A stretch of DNA of 64,000 nucleotides. Source: Proteles cristata cristata. Taxonomy: Eukaryota; Chordata; Mammalia; Carnivora; Hyaenidae. Shown here piece after piece: positions 13,231-24,433 of this stretch. The notes below the pieces were generated by a model that did no database searches, was not told the DNA's origin, and saw only the letters and a list, made by a program, of their open reading frames with translations. Location of the stretch: positions 1,178,001-1,242,000 of the forward strand of contig JAESUZ010005168.1 of NCBI GenBank assembly GCA_017311185.1. The letters run 5' to 3'. The translations under genes were made by a program, and so were the position numbers. How positions within the stretch are numbered: position 1 is the first letter of the stretch; every line of letters starts with the position of its first letter.

Positions 13231-13828
13231 ATGACAAGAAAACCCCAAAAGTAATGAAAGGAAAAACAATAGTTTTGCACTGTTTGTAAGACTTAACACA
13301 TTTTATCATTTAATCATCTCTTTCTCCAATAATGATAGTACTCTTAATGAATCAAACTGAAATGGTCTGTAATATAAACACCAGGTTCAGTAGGCACATC
13401 TAATTGCCTTTTATCCTTGCAAATGTATTTTCAACAGTCCTGTGATTCAAAGATACAATTAGACTGCTTATCTTTCATTCTTTCAAAGAGAAGGTCATAT
13501 TTTCAGCAGAGAAGAACAGTAATGATTTTACATTTTTTTTTTTTGTATCTCTAGTAGGTTTCACCTCCTACTGACCCCTAATTGCAAATAAAATCTTTAC
13601 AATGCATTATGGGCCAGAAAATTAGATGGAATATGGATTCTCATTGGCAATTGCTACATTCAAGAATGGCCAAAACTTTGTATCTACATCAAAACACCTT
13701 TGATATGAAAACATTTACAGCAGAATGCCACTTAGAAAAATCATACATGCTGTAGAAGGAATTTATGCAAGATTGTTAAGATTCTGATCATGCAGCATCT
13801 CATTCTGTTAATTCTGTATCTATGGTTT
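13231..13828. other. Unassigned AT-rich stretch
   Basis: No gene or confident repeat is seen. A T12 run near 13540 is the only low-complexity feature. Confidence 0.4.
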
Positions 13829-13840
13829 CCTGTGTAAGAC

Positions 13841-14027
13841 TTTTTTTTTTTTTAAATTTTTAATGTTTTATTTATTTCTAGGAGAGAGAGAGAGAGACAG
13901 CGTGAGCAGGGGAGGGTCAGAGAGAGAGGGAGTCAAAGACTGAAGCAGGCTCCAGGCTCTGAGCTGGCAGTCAGCACAGAGCCCGACGCGGGGCTCGAAC
14001 CCACGAACTGCGAGATCATGACCTAAG
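13841..14027 (-). mobile_element. CAN-SINE, cut by assembly gap (left twin)
   Basis: The A/GA tail is at the left and the body reads toward the head, but the sequence stops in the B-box/A-box spacer at the N run. It shares the unusual 'agtcaaagactgaagcagg' variant with the copy to the right of the gap. The left flank cctgtgtaagact matches the right flank of the right copy. Confidence 0.93.
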
Positions 14028-14127
14028 NNNNNNNNNNNNNNNNNNNNNNNNNNNNNNNNNNNNNNNNNNNNNNNNNNNNNNNNNNNNNNNNNNNNNNNNN
14101 NNNNNNNNNNNNNNNNNNNNNNNNNNN
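14028..14127. other. Assembly gap, exactly 100 N
   Basis: The run of unknown bases is exactly 100 long, a common placeholder for a gap of unknown size. It falls inside a SINE, where near-identical copies confuse assembly. Confidence 0.98.
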
Positions 14128-14347
14128 TTTTTTTTTTTAATATATTTTTATTATTTCTAGGAGAGAGAGAGAGAGACAGCGTGAGCAGGGGAGGGTCAGA
14201 GAGAGAGGGAGTCAAAGACTGAAGCAGGCTCCAGGCTCTGAGCTGGCAGTCAGCACAGGGCCCAACGCGGGGCTCGAACCCATGAACTGCGAGATCATGA
14301 CCCAAGCGAAAGTCGGACGCTTAACCGACTAAGCCACCCAGGTGCCC
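14128..14347 (-). mobile_element. CAN-SINE, complete (right twin)
   Basis: A complete minus-strand copy from the T-run tail to the head, ending ggtgcccc. The right flank cctgtgtaagact (from 14347-14348) repeats the left flank at 13829-13841, so the two SINE copies and the gap together sit between one pair of target duplications. Confidence 0.95.
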
Positions 14348-14360
14348 CTGTGTAAGACTT

Positions 14361-15000
14361 TTTTTAAAGCTAAAAACAACACACAAAAATGAGTTCCTTT
14401 TGCAAAATTTAAAAGATTTAAAACCATCAGAAAATGAGTAACCTTCACACCACACAAAATAAATTTCTACACATTAAGTGCATATAAATGGGAAAGAGCC
14501 AAAGGTAATTTGTTTTATTGTTGCTTTCTGTTTTCTCTTTTGATAATTTCTAAACTACATCTTAGATTTGCATATGCTTAAAAATTCCTAATTGATTTTA
14601 AAGAGACCTGTAGTTTTTGTAAAGAGAAAGAATTATAATAACATCAGAGTTTTGCAAAAGTATCAAATTCAGAGAGAATACAAATTTATTTCAAATTAAA
14701 TAGTCAAGTACTTACGTGAAATTATAAGGATTTTTAGAGAGGCAAGGAAAATATTTACATTTTACACAATTTTCAAGAATAGGCCATGGTATACCTTATT
14801 GAAGAGTGGAGTAAATACCAGAATACCGAACATGTTCAGTTAAGAGCATAAGTCTAAAATCAAACAAACAAACAAAAAAGTATTCAGGTGACTCTGTCAT
14901 ATAGGGTAGAACATTTGTTCTAGGTGGTACCTTATGACTAGCTGGTAGACTGCCCCATTTCAACAGAGGGGTTTCAATGTTTTCGCGGGCATTTGGTAAA
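14361..15000. other. Unassigned AT-rich stretch
   Basis: No gene is recognised. A 71-codon minus-strand frame at 14796-15011 has no recognisable domain. Confidence 0.4.
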
Positions 15001-15015
15001 ATTGGAAACAAGGAG

Positions 15016-15225
15016 GGGCGCCTGGGTGGCTCAGTAGGTTAAGTGTCTGACTTTGGCTCAGGTCGTGATCTCGCGGTTCATGGGTTCAGGTCCCGCGTTG
15101 GGCTCTGTGCTGACAGCTCAGAGCCTGGAGCCTGTTTTGGATTCTGTGTCTCCCTCTCTCTCTCTGACCCTCCCCTGATCACGCTGCCTGTCTCTTTCCC
15201 AGAAATAAATAAAACATTAAAAAAA
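15016..15225 (+). mobile_element. CAN-SINE with target duplication
   Basis: The head gggcgcctgggtggctcag and the B-box region are well preserved, followed by a CT-rich middle and an agaaataaataaaacatt tail. The flanks aaattggaaacaaggagg and aaattggaaatgaggagg are 18-base target duplications with two mismatches. Confidence 0.95.
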
Positions 15226-15240
15226 AATTGGAAATGAGGA

Positions 15241-16440
15241 GGAGGACTGATGCCACCACTTCTACTGGATTATGCAATAAATCTGAGAAAAGTAAATGCA
15301 ATATAAAGATTTTGAGGAAGAAAAAAATTATCATATCATGTATATTATTTCCTGTGTGAAAATAGAAAATAATCATTTGTAAAACTTTAAGAATTTAAGA
15401 TTTTAACAAGGTTGCTAGAAGTGTAATATAACTATTTATTACATTTCCACATATTGCAATAAAATATTATAAAATACTTTGTTTTCCTTTGATTTACTAA
15501 AGCATATGTGTGTTTGCATGTAATTGACAGCAGCACATATATGTTTCTTAAAATACATATTTTCTCAAAATAACATCTATTTATATGGTAACACATATGC
15601 TATATATAATGTATTACATATATACCATATCATATAACATAGAAGTGTCATAAATATATTTAACAAATTACATACTACACTTGTTTTAACATTTTATTAA
15701 AATTTATTATATTAACTTAAAAAATAAAGAAATATACCATGGTCATAGGTATATTTTAAATACCTCAACTCTTCAAATTGACTAATAGAGTTCATATAAT
15801 GCCCATTTGTCTCCCAAATTTGAATGAAGTCAATGTTGAGCTTGAGAAATTGACTATACGGTTTACATGAAAAAACAACCATGAATAAGAAAGATGCTTC
15901 TTCGAAAGGGTAGGTGACATAAATAAATATTTTAGTACAAGAATAGAAAATGAAATCACTCCTACGACAGGAAAGAGAGCTAAAAAATAGAACTATAAAC
16001 ATATAAAAGTATAAAAAAAGTCACCTTCATAAATGGGATTTCAGCAATTAATTTCCATTAAGGGAGAAAATGAAATTAGAATTTTATGTATTACAAATTT
16101 TTCAAATTTTCCAAATGCATAAAAAGTGAAATATTGGAAGCAAGATTCTAAAACATTTGGAAAAAATATATGTACATATATTTATTATGTCTGGGTAGGA
16201 AAGACTTTTTTAACTGGGACCAAAAGAGCTCCCATTTTAAAGTAAGTGATTGATAAATTTGGCATTAAAACAAAATATCTGGTAAGCAAATAGACTATAA
16301 AGAACTTTCTAAAAAATCTACATAAAAATTACTTAATGTGTAAGTGACAAATGATATCTATAAACTAATATAATCCATAATATGCAAATATATATAAATA
16401 ATATACCTTATACTTATATTGCTAGTATAATATAATAGAA
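15241..16440. other. Unassigned AT-rich stretch
   Basis: Very AT-rich, with runs of TA-rich sequence near 15590-15670 and 16370-16430. A 96-codon minus-strand frame at 15712-16002 shows no domain and is taken as chance. Confidence 0.4.
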
Positions 16441-16449
16441 CATAAGACA

Positions 16450-16762
16450 TATCTCCTGAGTGGCACAGTTGGTTAAGCATTTGACTTGGTCCCTGCTCAG
16501 GTTATGATCTCAGAGTTTGTGAATTCAAGCCCTCCCCCCCAGACCCCCCACACCCCCCGCCCCCGGGCACTGACCTGGGTACTGATGGTGCAAAGCCTGC
16601 TTGGGATTTGGCTCAGGTCATGATCTCACCATTTGTGATTTCGAGCCCTCTGATGGGCCCTGTGCTGACAGTTCAGAGCCTGGAGTCTGGCTCAGATTCT
16701 TCTCTGCCTCTTCCCTACTCACTCTCTGTCTCTCTCTCTCAAAAATAAATAAAGAAAAAAAA
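16450..16762 (+). mobile_element. Composite head-to-tail CAN-SINE
   Basis: Two SINE pieces are joined in the same orientation. The first (about 16450-16607) runs from a diverged head through a C-rich expansion to 'cttgggatt'. The second restarts at 'tggctcaggtcatgatctc' near 16608 and runs to the aaataaataaag tail. Only one head and one A-rich tail are present, so this is a chimera or internal duplication rather than two independent insertions. Confidence 0.85.
16530..16565 (+). repeat. C-rich expansion inside SINE
   Basis: A nearly pure C tract broken by single A/G bases lies in the B-box-proximal part of the composite SINE, where other copies read 'gccccgcgtcgggctc'. It is likely slippage expansion. 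Confidence 0.8.
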
Positions 16763-16859
16763 TTAAACATGATACTTGTCTTATAGTCTCTAATTTCTTT
16801 TTACAAATTTTTGACCAAGGCTTATTTTAAGACGCTATTATAAATATAATGCAAATTTA

Positions 16860-17107
16860 TTTATTTTTATTATTTTTTTATAAATTTTTTTTAATGTTTT
16901 ATTTATTTCTAGGAGAGAGAGAGAGAGACAGCGTGAGCAGGGGAGGGTCAGAGAGAGAGGGAGCCACAGACTGAAACAGGCTCCAGGCTCTGAGCTGGCA
17001 GTCAGCACAGAGCCCGACGCGGGGCTCGAACCCACGAACCGCGAGATCATGACCTAAGCGAAAGTCGAAAGTCGGATGCTTAACCGACTAAGCCACCCAG
17101 GCGCCCC
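16860..17107 (-). mobile_element. Young CAN-SINE, perfect 17-bp TSD
   Basis: A full-length copy with head at the right. The target duplication aatataatgcaaattta is perfect (16843-16859 and 17108-17124). The body carries the 'gctggcagtcagcacag' diagnostic of the younger subfamily seen here. It has a small internal duplication 'cgaaagtcgaaagt' near 17059-17072. Confidence 0.97.
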
Positions 17108-17336
17108 AATATAATGCAAATTTAAATTCATGTGTAAGTAATTTGGAAATTTGCATCATGCTACTGCTACTGACTATGCTACTGATCTACTGACTATGAT
17201 CTGCAGAGGGTAGAGGCAGGGAGAACAGATCACCTAATGGATTCAGACTTTCAAAAGCAGATGATGCAGGCCTGGTATGATTTCAGTTGGTTCGAAATGA
17301 TTTCCTAAATAAAAGGTTAATCCGAATGTATTTTTT

Positions 17337-17546
17337 TTTAAATGTTTTATTTATTTCTAGGAGAGAGAGAGAGACAGCGTGAGCAAGGGAGGGTCAGAGT
17401 GAGAGGGAGTCACAGACTGAAACAGGCTCCAGGCTCTGAGCTGGCAGTCAGCACAGAGCCCGACGCGGGGCTCGAACCCATGAACTGCAAGATCATGACC
17501 TAAGCGAAAGTCGGACGCTTAACCGACTAAGCCACCCAGGCGCCCC
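17337..17546 (-). mobile_element. Young CAN-SINE, perfect 18-bp TSD
   Basis: A full-length copy of the same young subfamily as its neighbour 230 bases away. The target duplication aatccgaatgtatttttt is perfect at 17319-17336 and 17547-17564. Its low divergence suggests a recent insertion. Confidence 0.97.
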
Positions 17547-17790
17547 AATCCGAATGTATTTTTTAAGGCAAGAAAAACTATATGTAATTATATAAACTAC
17601 AGAGATAAATCTTCTAATCATTATGAATGTTTTTTTCTTGATTTTCTTGTTTTTTTTGTTGTTGTTTATTTGTTTTGTTTTTATCAATGAGTTACTTTAA
17701 CAGAAAACTAAGAGAATAATCAATATAAAGACCTTAACGGGAAATAGGGCTTGCCAGTGGAATAAAAAACAAGAGACTAACATTAGTAAT

Positions 17791-18160
17791 TGTCGGAGGC
17801 TGGCTCTGGCATGTCCAGGGGTCCCTGAAGCATGGACAGTGTCGGCGAGGGAGGTAGTCAGAGAGCCCCGAGATCCCTTCTGATCACCAGGCAGGCATCT
17901 CTGTCCTGTTGGTTTTGGTGTCTTTATTTATAGGTCAAATGTTAACATGGCATCAGAAAATGAAATTTTTACAATGGATAGCTCTCTGTGATAAAATGTT
18001 TTTGGAAAATGTACAGAAACAGGTTTTACAGAAGTCTTCTTGCAGAACTGCCCTAATTATAGTGAGGTTGAGTAACTAAGAAAATAACAAGGTGTTCACA
18101 TTTTAATAATGCGAAGATTAAGTCTTAGGTTTGTAGATATTCTTATCCATCCTCATCACA
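17791..18160 (-). mobile_element. Retroviral LTR, class II-like (3' LTR)
   Basis: On the plus strand the block begins TGTCGGAGGC, i.e. the minus-strand LTR ends in ...CGACA. On the minus strand a combined TATA/polyA motif TATAAATAAAG lies at 17922-17932, about 130 bases before that end, a normal R-U5 spacing. The inner end near 18160 (TGTGATGAGG on the minus strand) is a guess, because I see no clear polypurine tract. It lies directly downstream of the env remnant, so it is probably the 3' LTR. Confidence 0.6.
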
Positions 18161-18875
18161 GGTGCCAGGGTAAGGGAAGGTGTTTGTACAATGTAGGCCT
18201 TAAGGAAGGGGCTGCTATACACCATCAATTAGCAAAGGTGTATGTACTAACTTATCTTCTGTCCTTCTCTCTAGGTTAGTCTCTTTGTCTCCAGGCAAGA
18301 CTTGATTTTCCAGTTATATTCTTTACAGCACCGGAGAGCCAACCATACCTTTAAAGAGTTTAGCTTATTTCCCATACATAGAAGAGCCTCTTTGAGTGCA
18401 TTTACCTTTGTGTCTACTTTTATGATTTCTAGAATAGCTAGGGCATGAAAGACATTTTTGGTTAGTTGATTGAGCCGTAGGAACATCTTGGACTAACGCA
18501 ACGGTAGAAATAGAATTGTACATGTAAAGGTCAATCTTTTATGACTAGGGGTCATTAGCTTGTTCATAGCTCAAGGGAAAGTATGGAGGGAAACAGGACC
18601 TTCTGGAGACACTATGTCTGTTCCCATAATCAAAAGAAGAAGTTCCCACAATAAGTTCCTTCACAAGGTGCAATCATCATACCAGGGCTGGAATAAGGAG
18701 ACAAGTCACTCCTGATATTGATCAACAAGGTACCTTAGGGGTCAGTGCTCAAGCAGAAATAATTGAGTGGGGGTGGATATCGGTCATCAATCTGGTTGGC
18801 CAGACACTCTGCAAACTTGCTTTAACCTCACCAGGAGTTTTCTTGACTAGTGGGCTCAGAATGGCTCCCAACAAG
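18161..18875 (-). pseudogene. Betaretrovirus-like env remnant of an ERV
   Basis: On the minus strand, frames with breaks resemble a retroviral envelope, chiefly the transmembrane (TM) subunit. Near 18500 is a hydrophobic-to-Gln 'TVALVQDV' fusion-peptide-edge wording. It is followed at 18271-18486 by a heptad-repeat segment with NALKEALL and LKVWLALRC, resembling betaretroviral TM. Further upstream (about 18749-18870) lies another open piece that may be env. Stops and frameshifts separate these parts, and the right end runs into a MIR. It is non-functional. Gag and pol are absent from this locus. Confidence 0.6.
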
Positions 18876-18929
18876 TAATGAAGCCATCTGGATTCTAATC
18901 TCTTATGTTTGAAAACAAAATATGTTAGA

Positions 18930-19225
18930 ATGTGGCATGATGGTGGACTCTGGTCAGATAAACCTGGTTTCCACTTATACTTCTCCACTTACTCACTTTG
19001 TGACCTCCAGGTCCCTCATTTATAAATGGGGAGAATAGGACGGAGACAATGGATTTTGTTGGATTGAATGTGGCTATGATAGAGAAAGAAAAGTTAAAGA
19101 TGGCTAATAATAACCTCATGAAGCTATTCAGTGGATTAAATGAAAGAAGAGTATAAATCACAGGATAGTTCTAAGGGTAGAGCATAACAATAAATGTTAA
19201 CTATTATGATAATGATGATGATAAC
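18930..19225 (+). mobile_element. MIR SINE (ancient mammalian)
   Basis: The sequence follows the MIR consensus order: a 'ggactctggtcagataaacctgg' style start, 'cacttactcactttgtgacct' core, 'cctcatttataaatggg', 'attaaatga' and 'aataaatgttaactattat'. An extra block interrupts it between about 19040 and 19110. It is placental-mammal-wide in age. Confidence 0.85.
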
Positions 19226-19800
19226 AATTCTAATGATGATTAATGAAATCATAGTGCACAGACATTCATGAATTGGTAATCAAAAATTACAAAAAATATT
19301 TTTATAACATTCATTATTTATGTTCTAGTAGTTTATAAAAGTCCAGTAAAAAAAGAAAATTATTCATGAATGTTTAATAATAGAATTAGGTGTCATAACC
19401 CTCACATAGATAAAATATTTTGGGTTTTTATAAAGCCCCCAAACAACATATGTCTAGTTACTTTCCTCTTTCTCTTTCTAAGAAGAATAACATATTCAGT
19501 TTTATGTATTTGTTAGCATCCTTTAGGACTCCTTAATCTCTTTTCGAAGCACTGTGGAAAGTAATGAGATCCCCAAAGAAAGCCTGAAGGGCCTCTAAAT
19601 AACCAGAAAGAAACAGCTAATCTCTTACAAGCAAATCTTGTAAAATAGCAATTTGTTCATTAATGATATAAAAAATAATCTTCATTTGAGAATTAATCCT
19701 CATCTTTCATAAAACAAAATCACCTTCTATATGCATGTGAAAAGAAACATAGACTGGGCTATAGTTAGTGGAGTAAATCTTGCATAGAATACCAGCATAA
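19226..19800. other. Unassigned AT-rich stretch
   Basis: No gene or confident repeat is seen. Confidence 0.4.
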
Positions 19801-19812
19801 ACAGTGCTGTTA

Positions 19813-19870
19813 AAAGAAAAAAGAAAGAAGAAAGAAAAACTGATAGATAGATAGATAGATAGATAGATGA

Positions 19871-19930
<60 letters not shown>

Positions 19931-19950
19931 AGGAAAGAAGGAAGGAAGGA
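19813..19950 (+). repeat. Compound microsatellite (GATA)n(GAAA)n(GGAA)n
   Basis: About seven GATA units from 19842 are followed by some fifteen GAAA units to about 19930 and a short GGAA segment. The purine-only strand asymmetry is complete over roughly 80 bases. Confidence 0.95.
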
Positions 19951-20239
19951 ATAAAGAGAAAATCTCATTGGCACTTTATCTCATGGAGCACTTTAAGGTA
20001 ATCAGCAAAGGAAGGGAGTCTTTCAATGCAATTAGTGGCTGTTAAATTTAGAGAAAATTAGAGGGGCTATTCTCTATCTAGTTCCTACTCAACTTGAGTC
20101 ACTATGCTGGATTTTTAAGGGCTGGTTCATTAAGGAACAATCACAGCAGGTATAGTTTTCTACATTAAGAGAAGAACCAGCATATTTTATACCTCTAGGC
20201 AACCTAGTGGACTACTTAGGGGATATTTCCCAACACATC

Positions 20240-20480
20240 ATACTTATTTGAATTTTTTATTTATCTCTGCACACCTGCAGACTAGATTACTGACATATTA
20301 AATATTTGTATCAATCACACATTGTGCTTGAATTACATTTTATATTTGTGGCACATTACACATGTCATATTTGCACCACACTGTGTATTTATAAAGTGTC
20401 CTACAAGTATTTACTTGGACTATTACTTACAGCTCTCTAATGGGGATATGTAATTGTAGCATTACTTATTTTAAAGATGG
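20240..20480 (-). mobile_element. Possible MIR fragment, antisense
   Basis: The wording near 20430-20485 (ctctctaatggggatatg and ttattttaaagatgg) resembles the reverse of the MIR 3' half. The match is weak. Confidence 0.3.
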
Positions 20481-20505
20481 AAACACCTCTGTCTCTGTCT
20501 CCCCA

Positions 20506-20548
20506 GCCATTCATTCATCCATCCATCCATGCATCCATCCATCCACTA
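20506..20548 (+). repeat. (CATC)n microsatellite
   Basis: Repeated catc/atcc units with one 'catg' interruption. Confidence 0.9.
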
Positions 20549-21390
20549 TCTATCCATTGTTTTTCATCCATCTATCTTCTATCTAACTATATAGGAAACT
20601 AGTGATTCTCTATCTAGCAATGAGCCCTAAGTGACTTTTTCAAATATTGTAGATGAGGAATTTGATTTTCAAGACTTATTTGTTAAACCTACTACACAAA
20701 ATTCTTTGAAACTTATAAAGGCAAATGTATGAAATAAAGGAGATGATGCATTCAGCTTCACTTTTTAAAAGTTTTAAAATTTTTCTCATGATTTTCTAGC
20801 CTATTTTTAAATACTAAATTTAAATAAATTACATACTGAGTTTCCGTCCAACATGGTGACACAGGAGGCTCCTAAACTCACCACCTCCCATGGATACGCT
20901 AAATATACAGCTACACATGGAGCGATTCCCTCTGAAATAAACCCAGGAACTAGCTGAGCAACTCCTACACACAGGATGAATGAGAAAATACCCATGTCAA
21001 ACAAGACTCTGCACAACTTCTACTACTAGGAGTGACTAAGAACAAAGAAGGTATCTTGGACAATTACAAGGGTTTGAGATACAATCAAGAGTTCAGACTG
21101 GGTTGGGCAATGATCTGTATCTCCTACAGAAGAGCCCTCCATCAAGACAGGGAGAGAAGGAGGCTTTCTCTATGGTGCAAAAGCCAACACAGAAACATAG
21201 AGTAAATAAAGAAACACAGAAAAAAGTTTCAAACAAACAACAACAGCAACAACAGCAAAAACCTCCAGAAACAGTATTTAATGAAATAGAAATAAGTAAT
21301 TTACCAAAGAGTCAAAATAATTATCATAAAGATATGCACTGAAGTCAGGAGGATAATGCATGAACAAAGTGAGAATTTCAATAGAGAGAC

Positions 21391-21401
21391 GAAAGAAAGA
21401 A

Positions 21402-21457
<56 letters not shown>

Positions 21458-21463
21458 AAAGAA

Positions 21464-21495
<32 letters not shown>

Positions 21496-21496
21496 A
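21391..21496 (+). repeat. (GAAA)n microsatellite inside L1
   Basis: About 26 GAAA-type units with one 'aaaag' phase break near 21457. It is embedded in L1 ORF1 sequence and creates chance Lys/Glu/Arg frames on the plus strand and Phe/Leu/Ser frames on the minus strand. Confidence 0.95.
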
Positions 21497-22306
21497 CCAA
21501 AGAGAAATTGAAGATCAGAAGAATAAAATTACTGACCTGAAAAAAAAAAAAATCAGAGGAATTCAACAGCATATTCAATTAGGTGGTAGAAAGGAACATT
21601 GAAATTGAAGACAGGGTAGCAGAATTAATCCAAGCAAAAGCACAAAAAAGAAAAAAAAATGAAAAAAATAGTGAATACAGCTTAATGGAACTATGGGACA
21701 CCATCAAATGGACCAACATTTGCCTATAGGTGTCCCAGAAGGACAGCACAGAGAGAAAGGGACAGAAAGCTTATTCAGAAAAAACAATGGCTAAACAATT
21801 TCTTAACCTGAGACGGGGTGGGAGACAGACATTCTTATCCAGGAAGCTCAGAGAATTCCAAGAAAAAAGTTGAATCCAAATAGAACCACACTGAGAAACG
21901 TTATAATAAAAATGTCAGAAGTTAAAGACAAGGAGAGAATCAAATGCAGCAAAAGAAAAATACCTTGTTACATATAAGGAAACCCCTATAAGACTACAAG
22001 CAGGTATTTTTTACAGAAATTTTGTAGGCTACAAGTAAGCAGCTCAATACATTCAAAATGTTGAAAGAACAAACTTGCAACCAAGAATCCTCTACTCAGA
22101 AGATACTTCAGAGGTGAGGGAGTTTTCTAGATAAGAAAAAGCTGAAATAGTTTATTAGCACTAAAAATGTTAGAGGGGAGTCTTCAAGCTAAACAAAAGG
22201 GTGCTGTTTGATAATAGGAAAATGTATGAAATAATAAATTTCACAAATAGAAGCAAATGAACAGTTAAATTTAGAATAATTCAATGGTGGTAGATAATCA
22301 CTTATT

Positions 22307-22521
22307 TTTTTAAAAAAATGTTTTTATTTATTACTGGGAGAGAGAGAGAGCGTAAGCAGGGGAGGCTCAGAGAGAGAGGGAGACACAGAATCCAAATCAT
22401 GCTCCAGGCTCTGAGCTGGCTGTCAACATAGAGCCCGATGTGGGGCTTGGACCCATGAATTGCGAGACCATGACCTGAGCCGAAGTCGGATGTTTAACCG
22501 ACTGAGCCACCTAGGCGCCCT
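22307..22521 (-). mobile_element. CAN-SINE inside L1, 16-bp TSD
   Basis: Full length, with head at the right (gccacctaggcgccc). The target duplication tagataatcacttatt is perfect at 22291-22306 and 22522-22537. The body has several differences from the youngest copies, including 'gctggctgtcaacatag'. Confidence 0.96.
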
Positions 22522-23453
22522 TAGATAATCACTTATTAACACAGTATAAAATTAAAAGACAAAAGTAGTAAAGATAACTATTAATGAAATAATTTGTTAA
22601 TGGATACACAAAGTAAAAAGATGCAAATTGTGATACCAACAACATAAAATATGTGTGTGTTGGGGGGTCATTTAAATCTTTCGTTTTTACATCCATTCAA
22701 AGGTAAGTTGTTAGCTTAAAATATACTATCTATATATTTCTATCTCTATCTCTGAATCTATATCTATAGACAGTATGTTTTATGAAAGTCTTATGTACAC
22801 CACAAAGCAAAAACTTATAGTAGATACACAAGAGAAAGATAGAAAAAAACATCTAAGAATACCACCACAGCAAAAGGATCAAACCACAAAGGAAAAGAGC
22901 AAGAAAAGAAGGAAGGAACAGAGGACTTCCATGAAAATGGAAACCAAAAGAAATCAGAAGAAACAATACTTTACATCAGACAAAACAAATTTTAAGTCAA
23001 AATCCTAAACAAGAGACAAGCAGGTGATTATAAAAGAGTTAATTAGTATGATGATATAACACTAATAAATATTTGTGCACTTAAGTTAGGAGTGCCTGAA
23101 TATATAAAGCAAATAAACATTAGTAGCTATAAAAACAGAAATAGAGAGCAATACAATAATAGCTGAGGACTTCAATACCTCACTTTTACCAATGGGTAAA
23201 TCACATAGACAGATAATAAAGAAAAGCAGCAGACTTTATGCATTAGCCTAGATGAACTTAACAGACACAGACCATTTTATCTGGCAACAAGAAAATGCAC
23301 CTTCTTCTCAATCATGTATGGTACATTTTTCAGGATAGAGCATACCTTGGCCCACAAAACCAGTGTGAGTGTATTTAAGCAGACCAAAATCATATCAAGC
23401 ATTTCTCCAGCTACAATGGTACGAAACTAGAGATTATAACATGAAACATGAAA

Positions 23454-23658
23454 GGGGTGTCTGGGTGACTCAGTCAGTTAAGTGACTGACTCTTGGTTTT
23501 GGCTCAGGTCATGATCTTGAGGTTTGTAAGCTTGAGCCCCACACTGAGATCCACACTGGTAGAGCTGAGCCTGCTTGGTCTCTCTCTCTCTCTCTCTCTC
23601 TTTCTGTCCCTCCCCGTGCTCACTCTTTGTCTCTCTTGAAATAAAACTTGAAAAAAAA
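23454..23658 (+). mobile_element. CAN-SINE inside L1
   Basis: The head ggggtgtctgggtgactcag leads to a (CT)n block at about 23579-23601 and an aaataaaacttg tail. The flanks attataacatgaaacatgaaa-like and attacaaaatgcacatgaaa-like are a diverged target duplication. Confidence 0.9.
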
Positions 23659-24433
23659 TTACAAAATGCACATGAAAGCTGGAAAATTCACAAACAGTAA
23701 ATCAAATGTCATGCTACCAAACAACCAATGGGTCAAAAAAAAAAAACAATCAAAAGATATCTATATCTATACCTATAAAGATATATATGTATCTGGAAGC
23801 AAATTAACATGAAGATATAACATATGAAAACTTATGAGATAAAGCAAAAAGCAATTTTAAGAAGAAAAGTTTATGGCACTGAAGGCCAACATTAAGAAAA
23901 AAAGAGATTTCGATATAAATATCCTTAAGTTACACTCTCAAGGAAAAAGAACAAATTAAACCAAAGTTGGTAGAAAGAAGGAAATGATAAAGTTCAAGGG
24001 AATAAGGAATGAAATACAGACTAAAAATTCAAGAGAAAATGTCAATATAACTAAGAGCTGGTTTTTGGAACAGATAAAAAAGGAAGACCATAAATTAGAT
24101 GTCCAAGAAAATACGGACAACTCAAATAAATAAAATTAGAAATAAAAGAGAACACATTACAACTGATACCACAAAAATGCAAAGGGTCATAAGACACTGC
24201 TATGAACAATTAGATGACAAAAATCAGATAACCTAGAAGAAATGAATCAATTCCTAGAAATACAACCTACCTAGACCGAATCATGAAGAAACAAAATGTG
24301 AACATATCAATTACTAGAAAGGAGACTGAATCAAAGGCAAAAATCTTCCAAAAACCAAAATTCCAGCATCAAGTGACTTCACTGGTGGATTCTATCAAAT
24401 GCTTAAAGAAAAATTGATATCATCCTTCTTACA

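Noticed and set aside
13868..14305. 145-codon minus-strand frame, the longest in the window
   Set aside because: It runs through the 100-N gap (34 unknown residues) and both SINE bodies; the sequence is SINE translated in reverse.
19842..19935. Regularly repeated short units that could suggest a CRISPR-like array
   Set aside because: They are 4-base simple repeats without spacers, in vertebrate DNA.
21360..21602. Lys/Glu/Arg-rich 80-codon frame and its antisense Phe/Leu/Ser frame
   Set aside because: Both are translations of the GAAA microsatellite.
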